This document shows positions 16,330-26,120 of a stretch of 64,000 nt of DNA, in pieces. Below the pieces are notes generated by a model. The model was not told the origin of the DNA, ran no database searches, and worked only from the letters and a program-made list of their open reading frames with translations. This stretch comes from CAYPTB01 sp964413535 (GTDB lineage: Bacteria; Planctomycetota; UBA1135; GCA-002686595), in assembly GCA_964413535.1 (NCBI GenBank), contig CAYPTB010000004.1:123082-187081 (forward strand). Reading direction: 5' to 3'. Positions within the stretch are counted from its first letter, which is position 1. Every line of letters begins with the position of its first letter. The position numbers and the translations under genes were made by a program.

Positions 16330-17429
16330 GTAGACTGTCCCATCTAAATCGCTAGTATTGATCGTGCCATGACGAGCGCGATCATCCTCTCGAAGAGCGA
16401 AGAAGTGGAACTCACGCGGCGCGCGACAAGTCAGTCCGGAGCTGCCGCCGACGCGCGGCGTGCGCGGCTGATTCTCCTGCTGGCCACGGGACACACATGG
16501 GCGCTGATTCGCGACAAGCTCGACTGTCCTGACAGCTTCATTGCCCGCTGGAGCAAGCGGTTCGTGGACGAGCGCCTCTCGGGACTCTTCGGCCGTCACG
16601 CGGGACAACTGCCGACGACGCTGACTCCAGCCTTGGAAGCGCGCATCCTCGAGTGGACCGTGAAGCGGAAGCCGTCGGATGGCTCGACGCACTGGAGTAC
16701 GCGCAAGCTCGCCGCCCAGTTGGGTGTTTCGCACATGATGATTGCGCGTGTGTGGCAGAGGCACGCGCTGGCTCCGCATCGTGTCGACCGATACATGGCT
16801 TCGAACGATCCGAACTTCGAGACCAAGGCAGCGGACATCATCGGCCTCTACCTGCATCCACCGCAGCATGCAGCAGTGTTCTGCGTGGACGAGAAGACGG
16901 CCATCCAAGCGCTCGATCGCAAGGATCCGGTGCTGCCGCTCTCACCGGGACGCGCCGAACGCCACGGATTCGAGTACTACCGGCATGGCACGCTCTCGCT
17001 CTACGCCGCGTTCAACACAAAGACCGGCGAAGTGTTGGGCAAGACGGCGACGCGGCACACTTCGGCCGAATTCGTCGCCTTCCTCACCGACATCGTCGCG
17101 AACCAGCCGCGCGGCAAGGAGATTCACGTGATCGCCGACAACCTCTCGGCTCACAAGACGTCGAAGGTCGACGATTTCCTCGAGAGTCACCGCAACGTCC
17201 GCCTGCACTTCACCCCGACCTACTCCTCCTGGCTGAACCAGGTCGAGCTCTGGTTCGCCAAGATCGAGCGCGATGTCATCGCACGAGGCGTATTCACTTC
17301 CGTTCACGACCTCAAGCGGAAGCTGCTGCGCTACATCCGCAAGTACAACACGGCTCCGAAAACCGTGAAGTGGAAGTACTTCGATCCCAAAAGACGGATC
17401 ACTCCCAGATCAGGCTGTTACAGTCCACT
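16330..17429 (+). mobile_element. IS630-family insertion sequence, apparently intact
   Basis: The ends are imperfect inverted repeats. The left end reads GTAGACTGTCCCA from 16330 and the right end, read inward, GTGGACTGTAACA. Each end abuts a TA dinucleotide inside CTAG, consistent with the TA target duplication of this family. The element is about 1.1 kb and holds one transposase gene. Its right end lies within an open frame that continues into flanking DNA. Confidence 0.8.
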
Positions 17430-17616
17430 AGTCTCCGGCGAAAGCCAACTCAGGGATGCCATGAAGCAACGTTTCAAGGGTTCGTTCTTCGCCGGGTCGT
17501 TCGTCGCGTGCCTGTCCACGGCGAGTGTCGCAACTGCTTCGGACGGTGGCAGAGGTATCGACCGACAATTGACGATGATTGGCGAAGGCGGATCCGGCTC
17601 GGGCTGCGGCAACTAG
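16369..17616 (+). CDS. IS630-family transposase, reading through its own right end
   Basis: This DDE transposase has an N-terminal helix-turn-helix half (residues about 1-125) and the catalytic triad Asp174 (FCVDEKT), Asp257 (VIADNLSAHK) and Glu293 (WLNQVELWFAKIERD), with 35 residues between the last two. The family usually ends soon after this region, and here the conserved part stops near PKRRIT at about residue 345. No stop codon occurs there: the frame crosses the right inverted repeat and continues 62 codons into flanking DNA, adding the sequence of a small exported protein. The triad is intact, so the element may be active. The tail could alter activity. Confidence 0.88.
   Translation: MTSAIILSKSEEVELTRRATSQSGAAADARRARLILLLATGHTWALIRDKLDCPDSFIARWSKRFVDERLSGLFGRHAGQLPTTLTPALEARILEWTVKRKPSDGSTHWSTRKLAAQLGVSHMMIARVWQRHALAPHRVDRYMASNDPNFETKAADIIGLYLHPPQHAAVFCVDEKTAIQALDRKDPVLPLSPGRAERHGFEYYRHGTLSLYAAFNTKTGEVLGKTATRHTSAEFVAFLTDIVANQPRGKEIHVIADNLSAHKTSKVDDFLESHRNVRLHFTPTYSSWLNQVELWFAKIERDVIARGVFTSVHDLKRKLLRYIRKYNTAPKTVKWKYFDPKRRITPRSGCYSPLVSGESQLRDAMKQRFKGSFFAGSFVACLSTASVATASDGGRGIDRQLTMIGEGGSGSGCGN
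17461..17616 (+). CDS. Small exported peptide gene at the IS edge
   Basis: This ATG has AGGGA six bases upstream and encodes 51 residues with a good signal peptide (MKQRFKGSFFAGSFVACL, then STASVATA) and a short glycine-rich mature part ending GSGSGCGN. It shares the frame of the transposase read-through, so it can be made separately or as a fusion tail. It may be a real small secreted protein that the IS landed beside, or the 5' stump of a longer gene. No family is recognised. Confidence 0.4.
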   Translation: MKQRFKGSFFAGSFVACLSTASVATASDGGRGIDRQLTMIGEGGSGSGCGN

Positions 17617-18388
17617 CTTGGCAGGGATCGAACTCCACTTCCGACATCCTTGAGTCGCGGCCGACACCCGACGCCGAGCGGCGTTCGCACCAACCGGCTC
17701 GCTCGGTTTCGATACCGCGCTCCTTCGAACCGAGAGCAGTTCGCAAACCCGTAGGGATCGGGGAGCCATCCTCCCGCGGGCCTGTGAGCGCGGCTCGCGC
17801 GCGCGGTTGACGGGGTGGGGGAGACGGGCTGGTCTCGGATCGGCCTCGGGCGTAACCTGCGCGGGATGCTCGCCTTGTCGCCTCGCTCTCGGCTCGCACC
17901 GTCGAGAGCGGATGCCCCACCTCGAATCGCGCCCGTTCCGTTCGACCCCGAGGCCGACGCGCTCTCGAACTCTCGGTGCTCTCGGGGAGAGGGGAGAATG
18001 GTTGACGGGTTGCGTCAACCACGCGGTCTAGGGGCGTCAACTGCGAACCGTCGGAATCGGTGGGCGAGGGCGACGGGAGTGCGAAAGCGGCGTGGGCTTG
18101 GGCGGTATTGAGCCGTTCGACTTGGTGTACGTCGTGAACCGGCGCACAGCGGTCGACAGGCTTGCAGCGTACTTCCAGGTGCTGGAGGCGTTCAACGGAT
18201 GCGTCCTTGCCTACAGCGTGTCCGAGTTCCAGGGCGTGGTGCTGCCGCTCTCCTCCGAGGGCTCGCGCGACGTCAAGTACCACTTCGGCCAGCGCGGCAC
18301 GTTCCGCACCGCCGGCGGGCGCGACATCGAGGCAAGGGCCGTAGAATCGGCTAAGAATCTCGAAAGTCGTCAGGAGGCGTAGCAGTCG
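17617..18388. other. Decayed region without an intact gene
   Basis: A 96-residue plus-strand frame at 18092-18382 (with LAAYFQVLEAFNGCVLAYSV) looks partly protein-like but has no recognisable family or ribosome site. Near 17720 there is a copy of the CTTCGAACCGAGAGC sequence seen beside the repeated tail motifs. Nothing else is supported. Confidence 0.35.
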
Positions 18389-18571
18389 GTGCCGGCGGGC
18401 GAGGTCCCTGTGGAGTACGGGCTCCTCGCCGATGAGGTGGCCGAGATCTCCCCGGACCTCGTGGTTTACGACGAGGACGGTCTGCCCTTCACCGTGAAGT
18501 ACCACCTCTTGAGCTCGATGCTGAGCTCAGCGCTGCGCACGAGTGCGGACTGCGCGAGTGGGAAGAGCTGA
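18389..18571 (+). pseudogene. Broken copy of the S74 tail-fibre chaperone domain
   Basis: Sixty codons encode VEYGLLADEVAEISPDLVVY and FTVKYHLLSSMLSSAL, which match the C-terminal chaperone domain of the full gene just downstream (VEYGLIAEEVAEIFPDIVVY, FTVKYHLLASMLLNEL). The rest of the parent protein is absent, and the copy ends before the coiled coil. It is a truncated duplicate 330 bases upstream of the intact gene. Confidence 0.75.
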
Positions 18572-18897
18572 GGAGCCGAGACTTCGCGATCGAGGCACGC
18601 GGCAACCCAGCTACGCATTCGGCGGCGGTTGCTCCGGACAGTCCTGGACCGAAGCGGTCATCTAGTCGCTGCGAGGCACGAAGTGTGACGAGATCGAAAC
18701 GCGCGATCACCCCTTGCGCGACACGCCTGCACCTCGCGACGTTTCCTGCGTGAACTCGGTAGCAGTCGGTGCACGGGCTGGTAGGGACCGATGACCGCGA
18801 GCTAGAGGGCAAAGCCTGCCTCGCGCGGCAGCGGAGAGCCGATGGATTGGCTCTCCGCCGTGGCATCGGCAAGATCACTCTGGAACGGAGGAGTCGA

Positions 18898-21288
18898 ATG
18901 ACGTGCAAGATTCTGTTGCTCGTGGTCCTCGCGACCTGGTTGTCCGGTTCGGTCGACGCCGCAGGGGAAGGGGAGCACGCACCGGGGCGGTTCGTGTGGG
19001 CCGACTTCGACGGAGACGGGTTGGAGGACGTCTACGCCGTGCGTGCGGGGGGCGGGGACTCGCTCTTCCGAAACGTCGGCGACGGCTCCTTCGAAGACGT
19101 GACCGCGCGCGCTCTTCCCTGCGTGTCGTGCGCGTCGCTCGAAGTCGCCTGGCGCGACGTCGATCTGGATGGGCGCCCGGATCTACTGCGAATCCTGGTG
19201 TCGGGCGGCGTCGAGCTCCTCCGCAACCGCGGAGACGGCGTGTTCGAGGACGTGACCTTGGCCGCCGGCCTCGAGGGCATCACCGGTGCGAGCGCGGCGC
19301 GCTGGCTCGACTACGACGCGGACGGCCGGGCCGACGTCGAGTTCTCGACGCAGGGCGCTCCACGGCTCTTCCACAACCTCGGTGACTTCCTGTTCGAAGC
19401 CGTCGCCTTCGTCGAGCTCTGTCGAGCGGCTGCTCCAGAGCAAACGGCGCCCGTGAGAGCGATTCCCGGAGCGCTCGATGAGGCCGCAGGGGCGACGTCG
19501 GAAACGGGGCGCACGCCACGCGACGATTTCGCCAGCGGGTCAGGGCGTATGAAGGGAGGCGCGGGAGCACTCGCGGGCTCCCTCGTCGCGGATGTCCATC
19601 CCGATCCCCTCGTGGTCGGAGCGCCGGCGGTCGATCCGCTCGAGCCGACCCCGAACGAAGGGCTCGCCTCTTCCTTTGCCAACGGCTGCGCGCTGAGCGT
19701 GAAGGATCGAGTCACGGGCAACTGCGTGTTCGTCTCGACGCTGCCGTCGCTCGGCAAGCTCTATCCGATCTCCGCGAACCTCTTCGTCGCGACGAGCGGC
19801 GACGTAGGCATCGGCACGACGAATCCGGTGGCGAAGCTCGACGTCGCGGGCACCACGCGGATGACGGACACGTTGACGCTCGATCCGAGCGGCGATCAGG
19901 CGCTCGACGTCAGTGCGGGGAGCATCTACAAGGAGGGCGTGTTGTTCCTACACACTCGAGGTGGCATGGGCAATAGCAGTCTGGGAAAGGAGGCTTTGAC
20001 GAGCGTTACGAATGGAGGCGGCAACACCGCCTTCGGATTCCAGGCGCTCCGATCCAACACCACGGGATACAAGAATACGGCGAACGGAGATCACGCGCTC
20101 TCCTCCAACACCATCGGAAAGTTCAACACTGCTACCGGGCACTCGGCGCTCTCATCCAACACGACCGGCCTCTGGAACACCGCTACCGGGTACTCGGCGC
20201 TCGCATCCAACACGATCGGCTTCTGGAACACAGCGAGCGGGAATAACGCGCTCAGAAGGAACACGACGGGCAGCAGCAACACTGCTTGCGGTAGTTTCGC
20301 GCTCTTCTTGAACACGACGGGCAGGGACAACACCGCAACCGGGGATGTTGCCCTCCAATTGAACACGACTGGCATCAGGAATACGGCCACCGGACGCATG
20401 GCACTCAGGGCCAACACGAAAGGCAGCTTGAATACGGCCAGCGGGTACCGAGCACTCGTCTCGAACAAGACCGGCAACAGCAACACGGCCACGGGGGTAT
20501 CCGCGCTGATCGCAAACACGACCGGGTCCTACAACGCCGCAGTAGGGGTCGGGGCGCTCTTCGACAACCTCACCGGCTCGGAGAACAGCGCCATGGGGCA
20601 CCAGGCGCTCTACGCCAACACGACGGGTTCCGAGAACACGGCGATCGGGAGATCCGCGCTCTCGGGTTCCACGACCGGTGATCGCAACATCGCCGTCGGC
20701 CGCTTCGCGGGCAGCGCGTTGACCACCGGTAGCGACAACATCGCGATCGGCAACCCGGGGATCTCCGGTGACGGAGCCACCATCCGTGTCGGCAGCGCCG
20801 GCACGCACACGCGGGCGTTCCTTGCCGGGATCCATGGAGTCACGACCGACGTCGCCGATGGCATACCGGTCGTCGTCGACAGCGCGGGCCAACTCGGTAC
20901 GGTGTCGTCATCACGGCGCTTCAAGGAGGACGTCGCAGACATGGGTGAGGCGACCGAGCGGCTGCTCGACCTCCGGCCCGTAACGTTCCGCTACAAGGCC
21001 GAGGTTCAGCAAGGCGAGCGGCCGGTGGAGTACGGCCTCATTGCAGAGGAGGTGGCCGAGATCTTTCCCGACATCGTCGTCTACGACGAGGAAGGACTGC
21101 CCTTCACCGTGAAGTACCACCTGCTCGCGTCGATGCTGCTCAACGAGTTGAAGAAGAACGGCGCGCGCGACAGGGAGCGCCAACGCGAACTCGAACGCGA
21201 GCTCGCAGAGTTGCGTGAGGAGCTCACGGACCTCAAGGCGTTCTCGCCGCGCGCGCTGCCTGCGTCAGTTCCTGTGAGCAACCTCTAG
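18898..21288 (+). CDS. Exported FG-GAP / tail-fibre-like repeat protein with S74 intramolecular chaperone
   Basis: The ATG at 18898 has GGAGG six bases upstream and a signal peptide (MTCKILLLVVLATWLSGSVDA), giving 796 residues. Three FG-GAP-type calcium loops follow (DFDGDGLED, DLDGRPD, DYDADGRAD). After a linker, a short segment VGIGTTNPVAKLDV marks a collar of the kind found in phage tail fibres. Fifteen 17-residue units of the form N-T-A-x-G-x-x-A-L-x-x-N-T-T-G come next, predicting a trimeric beta-helix. The C-terminus is a peptidase S74 domain (SSRRFKEDV to FTVKYHLLASML) that helps trimer folding and cleaves itself, and then a charged coiled coil. It is probably a surface fibre or adhesin. 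It ends at a strong hairpin and precedes TPR-CHAT 3. Confidence 0.88.
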   Translation: MTCKILLLVVLATWLSGSVDAAGEGEHAPGRFVWADFDGDGLEDVYAVRAGGGDSLFRNVGDGSFEDVTARALPCVSCASLEVAWRDVDLDGRPDLLRILVSGGVELLRNRGDGVFEDVTLAAGLEGITGASAARWLDYDADGRADVEFSTQGAPRLFHNLGDFLFEAVAFVELCRAAAPEQTAPVRAIPGALDEAAGATSETGRTPRDDFASGSGRMKGGAGALAGSLVADVHPDPLVVGAPAVDPLEPTPNEGLASSFANGCALSVKDRVTGNCVFVSTLPSLGKLYPISANLFVATSGDVGIGTTNPVAKLDVAGTTRMTDTLTLDPSGDQALDVSAGSIYKEGVLFLHTRGGMGNSSLGKEALTSVTNGGGNTAFGFQALRSNTTGYKNTANGDHALSSNTIGKFNTATGHSALSSNTTGLWNTATGYSALASNTIGFWNTASGNNALRRNTTGSSNTACGSFALFLNTTGRDNTATGDVALQLNTTGIRNTATGRMALRANTKGSLNTASGYRALVSNKTGNSNTATGVSALIANTTGSYNAAVGVGALFDNLTGSENSAMGHQALYANTTGSENTAIGRSALSGSTTGDRNIAVGRFAGSALTTGSDNIAIGNPGISGDGATIRVGSAGTHTRAFLAGIHGVTTDVADGIPVVVDSAGQLGTVSSSRRFKEDVADMGEATERLLDLRPVTFRYKAEVQQGERPVEYGLIAEEVAEIFPDIVVYDEEGLPFTVKYHLLASMLLNELKKNGARDRERQRELERELAELREELTDLKAFSPRALPASVPVSNL
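20023..20787 (+). repeat. 51-bp tandem coding repeats (beta-helix stalk)
   Basis: Fifteen units of 51 bases encode 17-residue repeats, with AACACGAC and GCGCTC recurring in each. The last two units are degenerate. The period and composition fit a trimeric fibre stalk. Confidence 0.85.
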
Positions 21289-21308
21289 GCGCCGCGACGC
21301 AACGCAAC

Positions 21309-21333
21309 GGGAGGCCGGCCAGTCCGGCCTCCC
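21309..21333 (+). terminator. Strong hairpin after the fibre gene
   Basis: GGGAGGCCGG pairs exactly with CCGGCCTCCC around the loop CCAGT, 20 bases past the stop at 21288. There is no T-run. It should end the fibre transcript before TPR-CHAT 3. The motif CATTCGACCGGGAATCGG begins at 21369, between the hairpin and the CHAT gene. Confidence 0.65.
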
Positions 21334-21586
21334 CGAGCGCATCAGTGCGCCGCGTTCCCGGTGGGGGACATTCGACCGGGAATCGGTCCCTGGCTCTGGC
21401 AGAGGGGGAGAGCACCCGTGATAGTCGGTGCAAGCTATAGACTGTGCGCCCGCGTCCACGACTCGGGCACCCGAAGGTCCGAAGACTGCACCGCCACGTC
21501 AGCAGCCATGCACGTCATGCTGCATACTTGGCAGCGTGATCGTGTTGCTGATACTCACGTGAGGGGACACTAGGAAGGCGCCCCGC

Positions 21587-24500
21587 TTGGTCCAGAGCCT
21601 GTCTGCGCTCGCTTGCCTTCTGCTGCTGCAGGGAGCAATCGCCGAGACGCCGCACTTGCGCGTCGGCCAGACGCTTCGGGGCGAGATCGCGGACTCGGAT
21701 CCCGTGGTCCACACACCGGCGCTGGACCGGTCGATGACCGACGCGCCGGTCGTCGGGAAGAGCTACGTCGTTCGGGTCGATGAGCCCGGCACGTACACGA
21801 TCGAGCTGCGCTCGTACTTCTTCGACGCCTACCTCGTGTTGCGCACCGAAGCGGGCGAGATCCTGGCCGAGGACGACGACGGATTGCTCGGCACGCATTC
21901 TCGAATCGTCGTCGAGCTCACGCCGGGGATGCATCAGGTCGACGTGTGCGCTCTGCAAGGTGGGCGCGGTGCGCTCGAGCTGAAGATCCTCCGTGGACGA
22001 CCGGCCGAGCTGTCGCCGAGCGAGCAGGCCCGAGCGCGCCGTGCGGAGCTTCAGCAGGCGCTCGCCGTGATCGAGGCCGTGCGGGGGTCGGAGCACTTGG
22101 ACACCGCTGTGTCGTCGAACGAGCTCGCCGACCTTCTCTTGGGTCAGGGCGACCTCGCGGCCGCGCGGCCGTACTACGAGCGCGCGCTCGCGATTCGGGA
22201 GAAGGTGCTGGGACCGGAGCACGAGTCCCTGGCTCCCGTCCTTCACAACCTGGCCTCCTGCCTCGTCGACCTCGGAGAGTCCGAGCAGGCGCAGCCGCTC
22301 TACGAGCGTGCCCTGGCGATCGCGGAGGCGACGCTGGGCCCCGCGCACACGGTCGTGGCGCTCATCCTGACCAGCCTGGGCTCGCTCCTCGCGGCCACGG
22401 GGAACGGCGATGAGGCCCTGCCGTTGCTCGAGCGGTCACTGGCCGTTCTCGAGCCGACCGTGGGCCCCACCGATGCGTTCTTGGCCAAGGCGCTCGACGC
22501 CCTGGCCCCGCTCCTCGAGGCGCGAGGCGAGCGTGAGGAGGCGTGCTCGCGGTACGAGCAGTTGCTGGCCATCCGGGAGAAACAGCTGGGTCCGGATCAC
22601 CCGGACACGGCGTGGACCTGTCGCAGCCTGGGAAACCTGCTGACCTCATTGGGCAGGCCGGTCGAGGCCGAGCCGTACCTCGCGCGTGTCCCACCCATCT
22701 TCGAGCAGACCTACGGAGCCGAGCACGCCTACCTGGCCTATGGCTGCACGGACCTGGGTCGGGCGCTCGCTGCACAGCAACGGGTCGCTGAAGCCGAGCC
22801 ACTCTTCCGGCGTGCGCTGCAGATCGTGGAGCAGGCCCGCCCTCCGGGCGATGCCTACCTCGCGGCATGCAGGGCGGATCTGGTGCAGTCCCTCAAGGCG
22901 CGGGGCCGCTACGAGGAGGCGCAGCAGATCTGCGAGCGCGAGCTCGCGATCCTGGAGGCGGCCCTCGGTCCCGATCACCCGGACGTGGCCCGGAGCCTGG
23001 ACAATCTGGCGCTCTTCCTGTGGAAACTGGGCCGCTATGAGGAGGCGCACCCGCTCTACGAGCGCGCGCTGACGATCCGGGAAGCGACGCTGGGGCCGGA
23101 CCATCCGGAGGTGGCCCTGAGCTCGAACAACCTGGGGCTCCTGCTCTTTACCCAGGACAAGTTCGAGGAAGCGCAGGCCTTGTTCGAGAGGGCGCTGGCG
23201 ATCCGGCAGAAGCTCTCGACCTCGGACGACTCCTTTGCCTTGCCCCTGAGCCTCAGCCTCAGAAACCTGGCGGCGGTGCGCGAGATACAAGGCAAGCACG
23301 AGGAAGCCCTGAGTCTGATCGAGCAGGCGGTCGCGATCCGGGAGCGGCTGCTGGGTCCCGAGCACGCCGACCTGGTGGAGCCGCTCGTCGGCCTCGCCAA
23401 CATCCTCGAGAATCGAGGGCGGTATGAAGAGGCCCGCCGGTTGTACGAGCGAGGGCTCGCGATCTGGGAGCGGGCGAGGGGCCAGGATTCGTACTTTGCC
23501 CTTTGCCTCTTCCAACTGGCGAAACTCTTCCACGACCAAGGTGAGTACGCGCAGGCGGGGCCGCTGTATGAGCAGGTGTTGGCCATCGAGGAGAAGGTCT
23601 GGGGCCCCCGGTATCCCAGCGCCACGGCGACCCTGAGCTGGCTGACGCGACTCGACCTGGACACGGGAGAGCCCTCCGAGGCGCTGGCCCGCGTCCGGCT
23701 GCTGCTCGACCGTCAACGGGAGTACCTGCTCTCGCAGATCTCGACCGCGGCGGAAAGCGATGCCCTGCGCTACGCCAGCCGGCTGAAGAACTCCGTGCAG
23801 GTGGTCCTGAGCGTGCTCGAGGCGACCGGGACCGACTCATCCGTCGAGGGCTACGAAGCCGTCTGCTCGTGGAAGGGGCTGGTGTCGCAGCTCTTCGGCA
23901 AGAGCCGACTGGAGATCTTCGCGGCGCTATCCCCCGAGCAACAGTCCACCCTGGAGCGCCTGCGCGCGATCCAAGCGGGGCTCTCGAACGCCCTGGCGCT
24001 GAGGGAGATCGACGATCCGACGGCCCATGCCGCGAACCTGGAGTGGTTGCGCAAGGAGTCCGACCGACTCAGCGCCGAGCTGCAGCGCAGCAAAGCCGCA
24101 ACGCCGCGCCAGGAGCCCGTGCGCGTCCCGGCGATCGCGGCCGCGCTGCCGCCGGGCTCGGCCTGGGTCGATTTCGTCGAGCACGATCTCTGGGTGCCGG
24201 CGCAGTGGCAGGGCGGCGAGCTCGCCGCGCCGGGCACGTGGTCGGCACCGATGCTGAGCGCCTGGATCGTCATGCCGGGCGGCGAGCTCACGCACGTGTC
24301 CCTGGGTGAGAGCGCGCCGATCCGCGAGGCCGTCGTCACCTTCCTCGAGGGCACCACGCGCGAGCGCGACCTCCTCGATGCCGGCGCGGACGAGCGCGGC
24401 TTCGCGGCCGGGGAGAACCGAGAAGACCCGCAGGCTCCGGCGAACGAGCGTGTGCGCTCGCTCCTGTGGGACCCGCTCGCCGCGCTGCTCGCGGACAGCG

Positions 24501-25492
24501 AGCGCATCTTCGTCTGTCCCGACGTGTTCCTGGCGACGTTGCCCTTCGAGATCATCGAGGACGCCGACGACCGGTTCCTCGTCGAGAAGCACGCCTTCGT
24601 CTACCTGCAGGACGCGGCGGCGTTGCTGGATCTGAAGGACGCGAGATCCCCGGTCGAACCGACGCTGCTCGCCGTCGGGGCAATCGACTACGATCGGCGC
24701 GACGAGTCGCCCCCGAAGGACTTGGTGGCGAGCCTGCGCCGGGGGAACCCGAACGACGGAGACTTCGACTACGGCTGGCTACCGCTCTCGGAGACGCGCC
24801 GCGAAGTGGAGGGTATCTCACGCTTCCACCGCCAGCGCTTCGAGGCCCTCGAGCGACGCTTGCTGACGGAGGACGAAGCGTCCGAGGAGAACCTGAAGGC
24901 GGGGATGCCGAGGCATTCGGTCATCCACCTGGCGACGCACGGCTACTTCGAGCCGGCCGCGCTGCCCTCGGCGTGGGAGAAGGCCAAGGAGCTCACGAGC
25001 GACGAGACCGGTCCGGGCCTGCGTGCCGATCTCGGGCTCGAGCACCGACTCGTCACCGGCTACCTGCCCGGCCTGCTCTCGGGTCTCGTCTGCGCGGGGG
25101 CCAACGCCGACCTCGATCCCGCGCGCGACAACGGTCTGCTGACCGCGGAGGAAGCCTCGTGGCTCGACCTCTCCGGTTGCGACCTGGTCGTGCTCTCGGC
25201 CTGCCAGACGGCACTCGGCACCTCCCGCTCCGGCGAGGGGATGCGGAGCCTGCGTCACGCCTTCCATCAGGCGGGCGCGCGCACGGTGATCAGTTCGCTG
25301 TGGAACGTGGGCGACGACTCGACGCGCAGGCTGATGCTCGCCTTCTACGACAGGCTGTGGAACCAGGGGCTGGGCAAAGCGGCGGCACTGCGCACGGCGC
25401 AGATCGAGATGCTGGACGAGAACCGCAGGAACTACGATCGCGCTCTGCCCGCGACCTGGGGGGCGTTCGTGCTGTCCGGAGACTGGCGCTAG
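21587..25492 (+). CDS. TPR-CHAT protein 3 (divergent subtype)
   Basis: A TTG start at 21587 with AGGAAGG eight bases upstream gives 1301 residues beginning with a signal peptide (VQSLSALACLLLLQGAIA). Residues about 30-135 form a PPC-like beta domain with an E-D-D-D-G loop, as in TPR-CHAT 1. About a dozen classic 42-residue TPRs follow, of the type YERALAIREKVLGPEHE, but here units are diverse rather than near-identical. A coiled-coil linker spans about residues 770-850. The CHAT domain has His1118 in HLATHGYF and Cys1206 in LSACQT. This is closer to the widespread CHAT-TPR proteins of other bacteria than to proteins 1, 2 and 4. It stands alone after a terminator, so it probably has its own promoter. 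Confidence 0.9.
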   Translation: MVQSLSALACLLLLQGAIAETPHLRVGQTLRGEIADSDPVVHTPALDRSMTDAPVVGKSYVVRVDEPGTYTIELRSYFFDAYLVLRTEAGEILAEDDDGLLGTHSRIVVELTPGMHQVDVCALQGGRGALELKILRGRPAELSPSEQARARRAELQQALAVIEAVRGSEHLDTAVSSNELADLLLGQGDLAAARPYYERALAIREKVLGPEHESLAPVLHNLASCLVDLGESEQAQPLYERALAIAEATLGPAHTVVALILTSLGSLLAATGNGDEALPLLERSLAVLEPTVGPTDAFLAKALDALAPLLEARGEREEACSRYEQLLAIREKQLGPDHPDTAWTCRSLGNLLTSLGRPVEAEPYLARVPPIFEQTYGAEHAYLAYGCTDLGRALAAQQRVAEAEPLFRRALQIVEQARPPGDAYLAACRADLVQSLKARGRYEEAQQICERELAILEAALGPDHPDVARSLDNLALFLWKLGRYEEAHPLYERALTIREATLGPDHPEVALSSNNLGLLLFTQDKFEEAQALFERALAIRQKLSTSDDSFALPLSLSLRNLAAVREIQGKHEEALSLIEQAVAIRERLLGPEHADLVEPLVGLANILENRGRYEEARRLYERGLAIWERARGQDSYFALCLFQLAKLFHDQGEYAQAGPLYEQVLAIEEKVWGPRYPSATATLSWLTRLDLDTGEPSEALARVRLLLDRQREYLLSQISTAAESDALRYASRLKNSVQVVLSVLEATGTDSSVEGYEAVCSWKGLVSQLFGKSRLEIFAALSPEQQSTLERLRAIQAGLSNALALREIDDPTAHAANLEWLRKESDRLSAELQRSKAATPRQEPVRVPAIAAALPPGSAWVDFVEHDLWVPAQWQGGELAAPGTWSAPMLSAWIVMPGGELTHVSLGESAPIREAVVTFLEGTTRERDLLDAGADERGFAAGENREDPQAPANERVRSLLWDPLAALLADSERIFVCPDVFLATLPFEIIEDADDRFLVEKHAFVYLQDAAALLDLKDARSPVEPTLLAVGAIDYDRRDESPPKDLVASLRRGNPNDGDFDYGWLPLSETRREVEGISRFHRQRFEALERRLLTEDEASEENLKAGMPRHSVIHLATHGYFEPAALPSAWEKAKELTSDETGPGLRADLGLEHRLVTGYLPGLLSGLVCAGANADLDPARDNGLLTAEEASWLDLSGCDLVVLSACQTALGTSRSGEGMRSLRHAFHQAGARTVISSLWNVGDDSTRRLMLAFYDRLWNQGLGKAAALRTAQIEMLDENRRNYDRALPATWGAFVLSGDWR

Positions 25493-26077
25493 CCCGCATC
25501 TCTCACCAGGTGGCGAGCGAAACGCCGCAGGTGCCGGTAGATGCAAGGCGGGCGACCGAGGTCTCCGGAGGCGACCTTGTCGTGTCCCGCCACCGTGCGG
25601 GTCGATGCGTCGCGAGAACGAGCGTTCGTGGGTTCCTGGCCAATTGGACATGGGCGCCCGAAGCGACCGTGGCGCCGGGCGGCCGTCTGCTCGACGATCG
25701 CGTCGTGCTCGGCCTCGACCACCTCGTCGCCCGCGTGGATCTTCCCGAGGTAGATCACGTTCTCGAGCAGGCCGTGGACGCTCGACTTCGAGAAGGGCGG
25801 CGGGCGAGTCTCCTTCCCCGCCTTGGTCGTCCACACCTTCGGCATCCACCCGCGGCGGCGCAGCTCGTCCGCCACGAGCAACAGCGAGCCCAGCTCCAGG
25901 TAGAGCGCGAAGATCGCGCGCACGCGTTCCGCCTCGGGCTCGTTCACGACGAGCTTCTTCTCCATCGTCGAGTCCACGCCATTTGCCCTCGCACCTGCGC
26001 AGGCGCTGCCCGGACTCGCCTTCGCCCTCCTCGATCCGGCGCGGGAGCTCTCGCAGGTTGAGGATGACAACGCTCAT
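25489..26077 (-). pseudogene. Serine recombinase remnant (Recombinase domain)
   Basis: The minus strand encodes KKLVVNEPEAERVRAIFALY, then LLLVADELRRRGWMPKVWTT and GLLENVIYLGKIHAGDEVVE, which is the Recombinase domain of large serine recombinases. The N-terminal catalytic resolvase domain is missing, and the start region lies in a different frame (MSVVILNLRELPRRIEEGEG). The end breaks into unrelated residues beside the TPR-CHAT 3 stop, which it overlaps by four bases. It is a decayed 3' part of an integrative element. Confidence 0.8.
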
Positions 26078-26120
26078 TGCCCGACCCCGCGCCGACCGGG
26101 CCCTGCACCACCGCAGTTTG

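Noticed and set aside
18898..21288. Prophage, based on a tail-fibre-type protein
   Set aside because: No capsid, terminase, portal, lysis or integrase genes nearby, and the FG-GAP head with a Sec signal fits a bacterial surface protein.
24818..26077. 419-codon minus-strand frame overlapping the end of CHAT 3
   Set aside because: Only its first 20-30 residues belong to the recombinase remnant; the rest is antisense to CHAT 3.
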